A stretch of 64,000 bases of DNA from Parabacteroides sp. PM6-13 (GCF_029892605.1 NZ_JARXWF010000013.1:1-64000); one strand, 5' to 3'; counted from the stretch's first letter, positions 8,364 to 17,346 are shown. The notes: a model not told the origin generated them from the letters alone. Program-made: numbers and translations.

Positions 8364-9350
8364 ATGGTATTTGCAAATCCTACATATCTCTATTTATTAT
8401 TGCTATTGATTCCGTTGATCGGATGGTACATCTATAAATTGCGTAACAGCCAGGCCAGTTTGCAGGTCTCTTCTTCGGAAGCTTTTGACTTGCCTAAAAC
8501 GGCCTCCTGGAAAGTCTACCTAAGACATCTACCTTTTGTTCTTCGTATGGTGGCAATCGCTTTATTGATCATCGTGTTGGCACGTCCGCAATCGACCAAC
8601 CGCTGGGAGAACACCTCGACGGAAGGGATCGATATTATGCTGGCGTTGGACGTATCGACCAGTATGCTGGCAGAAGACTTGAAGCCGAACCGTCTGGAAG
8701 CAGCCAAAGATGTAGCGGCCTCCTTTATCAACGGCCGGCCGACAGATAATATCGGTTTGGTGGTGTTTGCGGCAGAAAGCTTTACGCAATGTCCGCTCAC
8801 GACTGACCATACGGTGTTGTTGAATCTATTTAAAGATGTTCAAACCGGTCTGATTAACGATGGTACAGCTATTGGCTTGGGATTGGCCAATGCTGTTAGT
8901 CGTATAAAAGACAGTGATGCGATTTCTAAAGTGATCATTCTGTTGACCGACGGGGTGAATAACCAGGGAGAAATTGCTCCGGTGACAGCGGCTGAAATAG
9001 CCCGTACGTTCGGGGTGAGGGTTTATACCATCGGGGTCGGCACACAAGGCATGGCACCCCATCCTTTTCAAACGGCTTTTGGTGTGCAATACCACAATAT
9101 TGAGGTGCAGATCGATGAACCTGCGCTGAAGCAGATTGCCGCAACAACGGGTGGGCAGTATTTCCGTGCGACGGATAATTCCAGCTTGAAACAGATCTAC
9201 GCGGAAATCGACCAGTTGGAGAAAACGAAGATCAGCGTACAGCAATTCAGCAAAAAACAGGAAGAGTATAAGTTCTGGGCTTTGCTTGTCTTTGCGCTGC
9301 TGCTGATAGAAATATTGTTGAGAAATACATTGTTGAGAAATATTCCATAA
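8364..9350 (+). CDS. batA: Aerotolerance protein BatA, vWA domain
   Basis: A 328-residue inner-membrane protein. Two N-terminal spans (about 6-24 and 53-75) flank a short loop. A von Willebrand A domain follows, with an intact MIDAS motif DVSTS in LALDVSTSMLAEDLKPNRLEAAK and LLTDGVNNQG later. A C-terminal span lies at about 305-322. Bat genes were named for aerotolerance in Bacteroides fragilis. The gene begins 2 bp after its neighbour and lies in the continuous operon from 5383. Confidence 0.92.
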   Translation: MVFANPTYLYLLLLLIPLIGWYIYKLRNSQASLQVSSSEAFDLPKTASWKVYLRHLPFVLRMVAIALLIIVLARPQSTNRWENTSTEGIDIMLALDVSTSMLAEDLKPNRLEAAKDVAASFINGRPTDNIGLVVFAAESFTQCPLTTDHTVLLNLFKDVQTGLINDGTAIGLGLANAVSRIKDSDAISKVIILLTDGVNNQGEIAPVTAAEIARTFGVRVYTIGVGTQGMAPHPFQTAFGVQYHNIEVQIDEPALKQIAATTGGQYFRATDNSSLKQIYAEIDQLEKTKISVQQFSKKQEEYKFWALLVFALLLIEILLRNTLLRNIP

Positions 9351-9362
9351 AAGAAAAGGCTT

Positions 9363-10379
9363 ATGTTTCGTTTTGCTAATCCGGATTATCTTTACTTACT
9401 ATTTATACTTCCCGTACTGATAGGGTTTTATATCTATTCGATGACATCGAAGAAGAAAGCTATTAAGCGATACGGGAACCCCGCCTTGTTGTCGGAGTTG
9501 ATGCCGGAGGTGTCGCCTAAAAGACAACATCTGAAATTCTGGCTGTTGTTTAGCGCGATAGCGGTGATGATTTTTGTGATATCCGGCCCACAGTTTGGTT
9601 CCAAGCTTGAAACTGTAAAACGCCAGGGCGTAGAGATCATGGTGTGTCTGGACGTCTCCAATTCGATGTTGGCAGAAGATGTCGCCCCCAACCGTCTGGA
9701 GAAAGCCAAGCAGATGCTTTCACGGTTGACAGATGGGTTTACGAATGATAAAGTGGGACTGATTGTTTTTGCCGGCGATGCCTTTACGCAGTTGCCGATT
9801 ACGTCCGACTATGCCTCCGCAAAGATGTTCCTTTCTTCGATTAATCCCTCCATGGTGTCGAGCCAGGGAACGGCAATCGGCGCCGCTATCAATCTGGCTT
9901 TGCGATCCTTTACACCGAATGAGGCATCCGATAAGACTATTCTGTTGATTACGGACGGGGAGAATCACGAAGATGATGCCATCGGCGCGGCTAAGAAAGC
10001 GGCGGAAAAAGGGATCCATATCAATATCGTAGGGATTGGTTCTCCTCAGGGTGTTCCCATTCCGGTCGGAGGAAATAATTTCCTGAAAGACAAAGAGGGA
10101 ACGGTAGTCGTTACGAAATTGAACGAACAAATGTGTCAGGAGATAGCCGCCGCAGGAAGCGGTATGTATGTCAGGGCGGATAATACGAATTCGGCTCTGA
10201 AAGCGGTTCAGAATGAAATTGAAAAGATGAATAAAGCAGAACTTGACAGTAAGGTCTATTCGGAGTATAACGAACAGTTCCAACTGCTGGCATGGATTGT
10301 ATTGTTTCTTTTAATTGTTGAATTACTGACGTTAGACCGGAAAAACCGGGTGTTCAGAAAAGTCAGACTATTTTCATAA
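9363..10379 (+). CDS. batB: Aerotolerance protein BatB, vWA domain
   Basis: A 338-residue paralogue of the preceding protein with the same layout: N-terminal spans, the vWA domain with CLDVSNSMLAEDVAPNRLEKAK, LLITDGENHEDDA, and a C-terminal span (LLAWIVLFLLIVELLTL). The MIDAS DxSxS is intact. Tandem batA-batB is typical, and the two products probably form a membrane complex with BatC and BatD. The gap to batA is 12 bp. Confidence 0.92.
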   Translation: MFRFANPDYLYLLFILPVLIGFYIYSMTSKKKAIKRYGNPALLSELMPEVSPKRQHLKFWLLFSAIAVMIFVISGPQFGSKLETVKRQGVEIMVCLDVSNSMLAEDVAPNRLEKAKQMLSRLTDGFTNDKVGLIVFAGDAFTQLPITSDYASAKMFLSSINPSMVSSQGTAIGAAINLALRSFTPNEASDKTILLITDGENHEDDAIGAAKKAAEKGIHINIVGIGSPQGVPIPVGGNNFLKDKEGTVVVTKLNEQMCQEIAAAGSGMYVRADNTNSALKAVQNEIEKMNKAELDSKVYSEYNEQFQLLAWIVLFLLIVELLTLDRKNRVFRKVRLFS

Positions 10380-10387
10380 GTAGAAAG

Positions 10388-11122
10388 ATGAAACAGATGA
10401 AAAAGATAGGATGGTTGATAGTTGCCCTGTTTCTCTGCCATGGGGTATTGTTTGCTCAGAAAGAAGAGCGGAAGAGCGTACGGGCAGGAAATAAGCTTTT
10501 TGCGAAAGAGCAACTGAATGAAGCGGAAATAGCTTATCGGAAGAGTATGGATGTGAATCCCCGTTCATTGGAGGGGAATTATAACCTGGGAAATGTGCTT
10601 TACAAACAGGAGAAATATGAGGAGGCAGCCAAGCAATATGAAATGCTTGCCGGACAGGCGCAACAGTTGATCGATACCAAAGGTGGACAGGAGCGTGCGG
10701 CAGAGGTGTTTCATAATATGGGTAATATCGGCATGAAAGAAAAAGATTATGCCAAAAGCATTGAGTTGTATAAACAATCGCTGCGCCTGAATCCCGATGA
10801 TGAAGAGACGCGTTATAACCTGGCTTTAGCACAAAAACTGCTTGAAGACCAGCAGAACGAAGACCAGGATCAGGACGACAAGGAGGAAGAACAAGAACAA
10901 AATCAGGATCAGAACCAGGATCAGCAGCAACAGCAACAAAATCAGGATGATCAGAAAGAGGATAAGACCCAGGAAGAACAAAAGCCCAATGAGCAAATGA
11001 GCCAGGATAACGCGCAGCAAATTCTGGATGCCTTCCTGCAAGATGAAAAAGATACGCAGGAGAAGGTGAAAAAAGCACAGCAGCAACAACAGCAGCGTCG
11101 CAAAACGGAAAAAGAATGGTAA
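10388..11122 (+). CDS. batC: Aerotolerance protein BatC, TPR protein
   Basis: A 244-residue exported protein with a signal peptide (ending about residue 24, VLFAQ). Two or three tetratricopeptide repeats follow (NEAEIAYRKSMDVNPRSLEGNYNLGNVLYKQ, YAKSIELYKQSLRLNPDDEETRYNLALAQ). The C-terminal third is a low-complexity stretch of Gln, Glu and Asp. It should be a periplasmic scaffold for the vWA proteins. A second in-frame ATG (Met5) is an equally possible start. The gap to batB is 8 bp. Confidence 0.9.
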   Translation: MKQMKKIGWLIVALFLCHGVLFAQKEERKSVRAGNKLFAKEQLNEAEIAYRKSMDVNPRSLEGNYNLGNVLYKQEKYEEAAKQYEMLAGQAQQLIDTKGGQERAAEVFHNMGNIGMKEKDYAKSIELYKQSLRLNPDDEETRYNLALAQKLLEDQQNEDQDQDDKEEEQEQNQDQNQDQQQQQQNQDDQKEDKTQEEQKPNEQMSQDNAQQILDAFLQDEKDTQEKVKKAQQQQQQRRKTEKEW

Positions 11123-11134
11123 CTTTGTAGCAAA

Positions 11135-12985
11135 ATGAGATACAAGCATATGAAATATATACGAAGGAATATAATTCTCTTATTTATATTATTTGTCGTG
11201 TCCGGTGTGTCCTTGTTTGCGCAGGTAGAATTTAAAGCCCTCGCACCGGAGGCCGTAGTGGCAGGAGCGCAATTCAAAGTCACCTATACGATCAATACCG
11301 AAGCAAAAGACCTGCGGGTGCAGCATCCGGCAGATTTTGATGTGTTGATGGGACCTTCGCAGATGACTTCCCAGAGCACCTCTATTGTCAATGGAAAGCG
11401 AACCAGTGAGTTGAATGTCAGTTATACCTATATCCTAATGGCTAAAGAGGAGGGAACCTTTAAGATCCCTGCCGCAACCATTAAAGTAGCCAATTCGACG
11501 TATACCTCCAATGAATTGTCTATTAAAGTATTACCGCCGGATAAAACAAATGATGCCGCGCAACAGGGTGGGCAGCAAGGTGCCGCTTCCGCTGCTTCGG
11601 CAGGCTCGGGCATATCCGATAGTGATATCTTTATGCGGATGATTGTTTCGCGGACGAATGTGTATGAGCAGGAGGGATTTTTGGTAACATTCAAACTTTA
11701 TTTTACACGGACACCGAGTATTACAAACTATAAATTCCCGGAATTTGCAGGATTCCATAAACAGGAAATTGAGTTGTCTGAACAAAGTGCCGTTCTGGAA
11801 CAATATAATGGTAGGAATTATCAAACGGTGGTATTGCGACAGTGGATCCTCTTCCCGCAACAAACCGGTAAGATAACGATTGAAAAAGGAAGTTTTGAAG
11901 CGGCTATTCGTGTTCCTGTCCAACAAAGAAGCCAAAGTATTTTTGATGATTTCTTTGCTCCGCAGGTCCGAACGGTTAATAAGACCTTGACAACCCCGTC
12001 GATGACGATCGATGTCAAGCCTTTGCCCAGTGGAAAACCGGCCGACTTCTCCGGCGCTGTGGGTAACTTCACGATGAATACCAATATCAATGCCACTGAT
12101 CTGAAAGCAAACGAAGCTGTTACCATCACGACTAAGATCAGCGGAACGGGAAATATTCGCCTGATGAAGAATCCGGAAGTAAAATTCCCCAATGATTTTG
12201 ATATATATGATCCGAAAATATCTGTTGACACACGGGTGTCGGCGGGTGGTGTATCCGGTTCAAAGACGATTGAATACATGGCTATACCTCGTTTTGGTGG
12301 GGAGTTTGAAATACCGGCGATCCGTTTCTCCTATTTTGATCCGAAATCGGCGACCTACAAAACGCTTACGTCCGAATCTTATACGTTGAAGGTGGAACGG
12401 GGCGAAGAGGGCGAAAATAGCCCTGCCGTAACGAACTTTAACAACCGGGAGAGCGTTCGCTTCCTGGGGCAGGATATACGTTATCTGAAGGTGAAAGGTA
12501 TTCACTTTGAGTCGCAGGAAGACCTGTTTTATGGCTCGATGTTGTTTTATCTTTCTTATATTGTTCCTGCATTGCTTTTCATCGTCTTCTTCTTTATCTA
12601 CCGGAAGCAGATGAAAGAAAATGCCAATATCGCATTGAAACGTACGAAAAGAGCCAACCGAATGGCTGTGAAACGTTTGAAGAATGCTGGTAAGCTGTTG
12701 AAAGAGAATAAGAAAGAAGCGTTCTACGAAGAGGTGCTTCGTGCGTTGTGGGGATATTTGAGTGATAAATTGAGTATTCCTCAGTCGGATCTAACGAAAG
12801 ATAATGTGGCCAATGAGTTGTCGAAATATGGAGTAGGGGATGAGCTTATCAGTGAGTTTATGGCTATTCTTAACGATTGTGAGTTTGCGCGTTATGCACC
12901 TTCTCAGGCACCGGATGCTATGGACAAGATCTATGGACAGACGGTAGATGCGATTGGTAAAATGGAAAATACAATTAAAAAGTAA
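11135..12985 (+). CDS. batD: Aerotolerance protein BatD
   Basis: A 616-residue exported protein with a signal peptide, several Ig-like beta domains and a membrane span near residues 465-490 (MLFYLSYIVPALLFIVFFFIY). A cytoplasmic tail (YEEVLRALWGYLSDKLSIPQSDLTKDNV) closes it. This is the BatD/oxygen-tolerance family layout. Met6 at 11150 is an alternative start. Its stop overlaps the start of the next gene by one base (TAATG). Confidence 0.92.
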   Translation: MRYKHMKYIRRNIILLFILFVVSGVSLFAQVEFKALAPEAVVAGAQFKVTYTINTEAKDLRVQHPADFDVLMGPSQMTSQSTSIVNGKRTSELNVSYTYILMAKEEGTFKIPAATIKVANSTYTSNELSIKVLPPDKTNDAAQQGGQQGAASAASAGSGISDSDIFMRMIVSRTNVYEQEGFLVTFKLYFTRTPSITNYKFPEFAGFHKQEIELSEQSAVLEQYNGRNYQTVVLRQWILFPQQTGKITIEKGSFEAAIRVPVQQRSQSIFDDFFAPQVRTVNKTLTTPSMTIDVKPLPSGKPADFSGAVGNFTMNTNINATDLKANEAVTITTKISGTGNIRLMKNPEVKFPNDFDIYDPKISVDTRVSAGGVSGSKTIEYMAIPRFGGEFEIPAIRFSYFDPKSATYKTLTSESYTLKVERGEEGENSPAVTNFNNRESVRFLGQDIRYLKVKGIHFESQEDLFYGSMLFYLSYIVPALLFIVFFFIYRKQMKENANIALKRTKRANRMAVKRLKNAGKLLKENKKEAFYEEVLRALWGYLSDKLSIPQSDLTKDNVANELSKYGVGDELISEFMAILNDCEFARYAPSQAPDAMDKIYGQTVDAIGKMENTIKK

Positions 12986-13758
12986 TGAAAATGGCTCGAT
13001 ATATATTCATGCGGAAAACCATTCTTTTTGTGCTGACACAATGTCTGGTGTTTTCCCTATTCGCGCAGGAAACTGCCATTAAAGAGGCTGAAGCCGCCTA
13101 TGCACAGGAGGATTATGCTTTAGCGATTGAGAAATACGAATCCATATTAGCGGAACAGGGACAATCATCCCAAATCCTTTATAATCTGGGAAATGCCTAT
13201 TATAAGGCAGGGCTTGTAGCGCCGGCTATCCTTAATTACGAGAGAGCCTTATTGCTTGATCCGGGTGATAGCGATATCCGTTTCAACCTGCAAATGGCCA
13301 AACTCCGTGCTGTCGATCAGATAGAACCGGTCGGGGAGTTCTTCCTGAAGAAATGGTTCCTCAGTATACAGGATATGGGTTCGTCGGATTCATGGGCCAA
13401 ACTGGGTGTGGTCTGTTTCTTGGTTTTCATTGTGTGCTTGTTGTTTTTCTTCTTCTCCCGTTGGATACGCATGAAAAAGGTAGGCTTTTACCTGGGATGT
13501 GTTTTCCTGGTATTGGTTGTTGTGTGTAATATCTTTGCACGGAATCAGAAGAATGAATTGATCAACCGCACCCATGCGATAGTGTTTACCCCGACGGTAA
13601 CGGCTAAAAGCTCCCCATCCGCAAGCGGAACGGATCTTTTTATATTGCATGAAGGAACGAAAGTATCTGTTAAAAGTGAGATAGGCGAGTGGAATGAAAT
13701 TGAGCTGGAGAGTGGAAGTGTAGGATGGATACAGAAAAAAGATATAGAAATCATTTAA
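12985..13758 (+). CDS. batE: Aerotolerance protein BatE, TPR and SH3-like domains
   Basis: A 257-residue membrane protein. After a signal peptide (ending about residue 27, LFAQ) come TPR units (EAAYAQEDYALAIEKYESIL, QILYNLGNAYYKAGLVAPAILNYERALLLDPGD), two spans (about 140-160 and 165-185) and a C-terminal bacterial SH3-like domain (VTAKSSPSASGTDLFILHEGTKVSV, then WNEIELESGSVGWIQKKDIEII). This is the last bat gene and overlaps batD by one base. The initiator could also be Met3 or Met9. Confidence 0.9.
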   Translation: MKMARYIFMRKTILFVLTQCLVFSLFAQETAIKEAEAAYAQEDYALAIEKYESILAEQGQSSQILYNLGNAYYKAGLVAPAILNYERALLLDPGDSDIRFNLQMAKLRAVDQIEPVGEFFLKKWFLSIQDMGSSDSWAKLGVVCFLVFIVCLLFFFFSRWIRMKKVGFYLGCVFLVLVVVCNIFARNQKNELINRTHAIVFTPTVTAKSSPSASGTDLFILHEGTKVSVKSEIGEWNEIELESGSVGWIQKKDIEII

Positions 13759-13786
13759 TTTACCCTCAAACACCACCTTACATCTA

Positions 13787-14494
13787 ATGCTCGAAAAAAT
13801 TCTAGACTACGAACGCGAACTATTCTTAGCGCTTAACGGTAGTAATTCCACCTTTTGGGATCACTTTATGTGGCTCTATTCAGGGAAAATTGTTTGGTTG
13901 CCATTGGCAGTTGTCATTATTTTCCTCTTGGTGTATAAGAAAGACTGGCGCGAATCGATTCTGATTCTCATTGCCATAGCCCTGGTGATCACACTTTGTG
14001 ATCAGTTTGCCTCTCATTTTATTAAACCGACCTTTATGCGTCTGCGTCCGACGCATCATCCGGATTTTATGAATGAGGTAGATACGGTATTCGGATATCG
14101 GGGCGGCCGATATGGCTTTATCTCGAGCCACGCGGCCAATGCCTTTGGTTTTGCGATGTTTATGACGCTATTGTTCCGTTATCGTCCGTTGTTTTCGACA
14201 ACTATTTTTATTTGGGCATTTATCACCGCCTATACGCGTATTTACCTGGGTGTTCATTTTATTTCGGACATTATTCCCGGTGCGCTTGTCGGGATCGGAT
14301 TTGGCTTTTTGGTGTATGCAATTTATTCACGTGTGAGAGTGAAAATCATCGGAAGGGGTGGGAGAGAGGTGCCCCCGGCTTCCTCTTTATACTCTGTCAG
14401 GCGCGAGCGGATGATTGTGGTCGCCATCCTTGTTACCGTAGGGATCATCATGCTGTTAAATGTCCAGCTGGTGAATTTATTAAGAGATGTATAA
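13787..14494 (+). CDS. PAP2-superfamily phosphatase, membrane
   Basis: A 235-residue integral membrane phosphatase of the PAP2 family. The three catalytic motifs are present: KPTFMRLRP (Kx6RP), SSHAAN in place of PSGH, and RIYLGVHFISD (Rx5Hx3D). Homologues act on undecaprenyl pyrophosphate, phosphatidylglycerophosphate or lipid A phosphate; the sequence does not settle which. It starts 28 bp after batE and may be read from the bat transcript. Confidence 0.88.
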   Translation: MLEKILDYERELFLALNGSNSTFWDHFMWLYSGKIVWLPLAVVIIFLLVYKKDWRESILILIAIALVITLCDQFASHFIKPTFMRLRPTHHPDFMNEVDTVFGYRGGRYGFISSHAANAFGFAMFMTLLFRYRPLFSTTIFIWAFITAYTRIYLGVHFISDIIPGALVGIGFGFLVYAIYSRVRVKIIGRGGREVPPASSLYSVRRERMIVVAILVTVGIIMLLNVQLVNLLRDV

Positions 14495-14523
14495 AATGCC
14501 GTAAAGCATGTTAATTAAGGGAT

Positions 14524-14554
14524 AAGGAATTTGTTCTACTGCCGGATATTCCTT
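14524..14554 (+). terminator. Possible hairpin after the PAP2 gene
   Basis: AAGGAAT (14524-14530) and ATTCCTT (14548-14554) can pair around a 17-base loop. No T-tract follows, so this is only a weak terminator candidate for the bat-PAP2 transcript. Confidence 0.3.
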
Positions 14555-14609
14555 AAGTTCGTACATTATTGATCCATATAAATAATCATTTAATTAGAAA
14601 AATATCACC

Positions 14610-14885
14610 ATGACAAAGACAATTACATTTAATGAGTTAAGACGCCTGAAAGACAGTTTGCCTGACGGAAGTATTCATCGTATGGCTGATGAATTGGGTA
14701 TCTCCGTAGAGACTGTACGCAACTATTTCGGCGGGCAGAATTTCAAAGACGGTAAAAGTTGTGGTATTCATATAGAACCGGGACCGGGTGGGGGAATTGT
14801 GGTTTTAGATGATACGACAATCTATGAACGTGCTCAGCAGATTTTGGAGGAAAGTACTCCGTCGTCTGCTACCTCTGAAGAGTAA
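14610..14885 (+). CDS. Small helix-turn-helix DNA-binding protein
   Basis: A 91-residue protein of a type I associate with Bacteroidales. The N-terminal half reads as a helix-turn-helix (SIHRMADELGISVETVRNYFGG). The central part GIHIEPGPGGGIVVLDDTTI looks like a beta hairpin, and the C-terminus is a short helix with a Ser/Thr-rich end. It probably binds DNA, but its target is unknown. It is monocistronic and is followed by a strong terminator. Confidence 0.75.
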   Translation: MTKTITFNELRRLKDSLPDGSIHRMADELGISVETVRNYFGGQNFKDGKSCGIHIEPGPGGGIVVLDDTTIYERAQQILEESTPSSATSEE

Positions 14886-14904
14886 TTTTATTACATAATC
14901 GTAA

Positions 14905-14948
14905 AAAAGTCCCAATGCAAAACTACACGGCTATGCTTTGGGACTTTT
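14905..14948 (+). terminator. Intrinsic terminator of the small HTH gene
   Basis: AAAAGTCCCAA (14905-14915) pairs perfectly with TTGGGACTTTT (14938-14948) around a 22-base loop. The stem ends in a T-run and lies just after the stop at 14885. It may also work on the opposite strand. Confidence 0.8.
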
Positions 14949-15001
14949 GTGTATAAACTATTTTGAAATAGTATTTGTTTTATAAAAAAACGTAAAGCCT
15001 T

Positions 15002-16117
15002 ATGGAAGAAAAATTGGTTACAGTAGCTATTCATACCTATGAAAAAGCACAAATTTTAAAGACATTATTGGAAACGGAAGGCATCGATGTGTATATTCAC
15101 AATGTAAATCAGATTCAACCGGTGGTGTCGGCAGGAGTGAGGGTGCGTATTAAAGAGAGTGATCTCCCTCATGCACTGCGGATAATAGAAGATAGCCATT
15201 GGCTGGATGAACCGAAAGAGACCGAGGTAAAAGTGGAAGATAAGCGGAAAAAGATTCTGGTACCGGTCGATTTCTCTGATTATTCGATCAAAGCCTGTGA
15301 GATAGGCCTCAATTATGCCTATACGATTCAGGCGGAAGTCATGATTATGCATGCCTATTTCAGTCCCTATTTCCCTTCGGCCATACCGATGGGTGATACC
15401 CTGGCTTATCAGGTCAATGAAGAGGAATCCGTGCACCATATCATGCAACGGGTGCAGAAGGATATGGACAATCTTTGCAATCTGATAAACAGAAAGATAG
15501 AGGCAGGAGAGCTGCCTAAGGTGAAGTACAACTACATCCTACGGGAAGGCTTGCCGGAAGAGGAAATTGTGGCGTATAGCAAAGAATATCATCCGACAAT
15601 GGTCATCATGGGTACCCGTGGGAAAAACCAGAAAGAGGTGGATCTGATTGGTAGTGTGACAGGCGAGGTGTTCGAAGCGCTCAGGGTGCCGGTATTGGCT
15701 GTGCCTGAGAATGTTAGGTTCCGAAACCTCGATTACGTACATAATATCGCTTTTGCAACCTCTTTCAATCAACGCGACCTGGTTATCTTCGATAAATTTA
15801 TGGATTTGATGAAGGAATATAACTTCCGCATCCACCTGTTTAACATTTCGACCAGCAAGGATGAATGGAATGAGATTCGACTGACAGGGGTGGAGGAATA
15901 CTTTAAAAAACAATACCCGGATGCTAACATTGTGCATAATGTATTGGCGGATGGCGATCTGTTGTTGGCTGTTGAGAAATTTGTCCGTGAGAATGACATA
16001 GAGATGATTGCCTTGAGCACGCAGCGTCGGAATATTCTGGCACGGATGTTCAATCCGAGCATTGCAAGGAAGATGTTATTCCATACAGATACGCCATTAT
16101 TGGTGATGCACACATAA
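15002..16117 (+). CDS. Tandem universal stress protein with N-terminal DUF2007 domain
   Basis: A 371-residue cytoplasmic protein with three domains. Residues 1-70 are a DUF2007-type signalling domain (VAIHTYEKAQILKTLLETEGIDVYI). Residues about 80-240 are a UspA domain (KILVPVDFSDYSIKACEIGLNYA, with VIMGTRGKNQKEVDLIGSVTGEVF as the ATP-binding loop). Residues about 245-371 are a second, more divergent Usp domain ending MLFHTDTPLLVMHT. Tandem Usp proteins are known as stress or nucleotide sensors; the fused DUF2007 suggests an extra ligand or partner. It stands alone with its own terminator. Confidence 0.9.
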   Translation: MEEKLVTVAIHTYEKAQILKTLLETEGIDVYIHNVNQIQPVVSAGVRVRIKESDLPHALRIIEDSHWLDEPKETEVKVEDKRKKILVPVDFSDYSIKACEIGLNYAYTIQAEVMIMHAYFSPYFPSAIPMGDTLAYQVNEEESVHHIMQRVQKDMDNLCNLINRKIEAGELPKVKYNYILREGLPEEEIVAYSKEYHPTMVIMGTRGKNQKEVDLIGSVTGEVFEALRVPVLAVPENVRFRNLDYVHNIAFATSFNQRDLVIFDKFMDLMKEYNFRIHLFNISTSKDEWNEIRLTGVEEYFKKQYPDANIVHNVLADGDLLLAVEKFVRENDIEMIALSTQRRNILARMFNPSIARKMLFHTDTPLLVMHT

Positions 16118-16250
16118 AATAAGTGTTGCAACATAGAAAACGAAAAAAAAATGTTTTACGAATGAACATTTTACTACTTTCTTTGTTCTATATAAAAGAA
16201 TTTGTTAGTAGTATTTGTTTTTTCATATAAGTAGAGTTTGTTATTTGTTT

Positions 16251-16290
16251 GTCCGTATATGACTGTGAAGTTGTATACGGATCTTTTTTT
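16251..16290 (+). terminator. Intrinsic terminator after the Usp gene
   Basis: CCGTATA (16253-16259) pairs with TATACGG (16274-16280) and is followed by ATC and a run of seven T. It is 134 bp after the Usp stop codon and upstream of the dispersed repeat. Confidence 0.65.
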
Positions 16291-16397
16291 GTGGCTGGGG
16301 GAAGATGAATAGCTATTTCGGAAAAGACAATTAAACATAATAGTGATTATACAAAAGTGGGACTTTGAATTCAAATAGGCTTCTGGAGCCTCTCAAA

Positions 16398-16538
16398 CCG
16401 ATTTGTCATTTTGATAGCAAAAAGGCGATTTTGCTTTGCAATATGATACGTTAAAAAGTGTTACTCCTGCGGGTAATTTAAAATACCCCTACGTTTACGG
16501 AAAATTTCTCGGGCGATTTTGACAAATTGTCAAATCGG
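16398..16538 (+). repeat. Dispersed MITE-like element, copy A
   Basis: A 141-bp intergenic element bounded by imperfect terminal inverted repeats: CCGATTTGTCATTTTG on the left, and a right end whose complement is CCGATTTGACAATTTG (14 of 16). Its core GATACGTTAAAAAGTGTTAC and the block AATACCCCTACGTTT recur in copies B (41170-41296) and C (62639-62770), both in the opposite orientation. It contains no reading frame. It lies upstream of the queT promoter. Confidence 0.85.
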
Positions 16539-16542
16539 TCAG

Positions 16543-16609
16543 AACCGGGATTTCGCTAATTTTTGGATTTTCTGGATGTGATTGTTTTGATTTCAGCGAA
16601 ATCCCGGTT
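16543..16609. promoter_or_regulatory. 15-bp perfect inverted repeat upstream of queT
   Basis: AACCGGGATTTCGCT (16543-16557) and AGCGAAATCCCGGTT (16595-16609) are perfect complements with a 37-base loop. The right arm ends 9 bp before the -7 box of the next gene, so it covers the expected -33 zone. It could be an operator, or a terminator hairpin for leftward or upstream transcription. Confidence 0.7.
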
Positions 16610-16618
16610 AAATTTCAT

Positions 16619-16626
16619 TACCTTTG
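16619..16626 (+). promoter_or_regulatory. -7 element of the queT promoter
   Basis: TACCTTTG matches TAnnTTTG exactly and lies 39 bp before the ATG at 16666. No clear TTTG is found at the -33 position, where one arm of the long inverted repeat lies instead. Confidence 0.65.
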
Positions 16627-16665
16627 CAGCCGAGTGCTTGAATACCTCGTTAAAAACAAGAAAAT

Positions 16666-17346
16666 ATGCAAAAGAAAGTATCTGTACCCTTCATGCTGTT
16701 GGGTATTCTCTTCAACATCTGCCTTGTGGCAGCCAACTTGCTGGAAACCAAAGTTGTGCAAGTGTTTGGTGTCACCGCTACCGCCGGTTTAATCGTTTTT
16801 CCCATCTCGTACATTATCAATGATTGTATTGCTGAAGTCTGGGGATATAAAAAGACCCGATTGATTATCTGGAGCGGATTTGCTTCCAATTTCCTGGTGA
16901 TTATGTTTGCGCAGATAGCTATTCATCTGCCGGCAGCTCCTTATTGGGAAGGCGAAGAAAGTTTTAATTTCGTATTTGGCATGGCGCCGCGTATCGCTGT
17001 GGCCAGCTTGGTGGCATTCCTGGTCGGATCGTTTCTTAATGCCTTTATTATGAGTAAGATGAAGGTGGCCTCAAAAGGAAAACACTTCTCGCTTCGGGCA
17101 GTTATTTCTACCTTGGTCGGAGAAACTGCGGATTCGTTGATTTTCTTCCCGATAGCTTTTATCGGATTGATTCCCCTACCCGAGCTGTTTGTTTTGATTG
17201 GGACACAGGCAGTGCTTAAATCTCTCTACGAGATCATCATTCTTCCTCTTACCATTCTGGTGGTGAAGTATATTAAAAAGGTAGATGGTAGCGATGTGTA
17301 TGATACGGATACTTCTTATAATATCCTGAAAATAAAGGATCTATAA
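16666..17346 (+). CDS. Queuosine precursor transporter, YhhQ/QPTR family
   Basis: A 226-residue inner-membrane transporter (former DUF165, vitamin-uptake-like fold) expected to import queuosine precursors such as preQ0, preQ1 or queuine. It has about six hydrophobic segments and the family features NICLVAANLLETKVVQVFG, FPISYIINDCIAEVWGYKKTR and GETADSLIFFPIAFIG. The final 6 bases overlap, tail to tail, the HAD gene on the other strand. Confidence 0.9.
   Translation: MQKKVSVPFMLLGILFNICLVAANLLETKVVQVFGVTATAGLIVFPISYIINDCIAEVWGYKKTRLIIWSGFASNFLVIMFAQIAIHLPAAPYWEGEESFNFVFGMAPRIAVASLVAFLVGSFLNAFIMSKMKVASKGKHFSLRAVISTLVGETADSLIFFPIAFIGLIPLPELFVLIGTQAVLKSLYEIIILPLTILVVKYIKKVDGSDVYDTDTSYNILKIKDL

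Noticed and set aside
16398-16538. Riboswitch upstream of the queuosine transporter
   Set aside because: The conserved segment is the dispersed repeat, also found upstream of unrelated genes, and it lies before the -7 box, so it would not be in the transcript.
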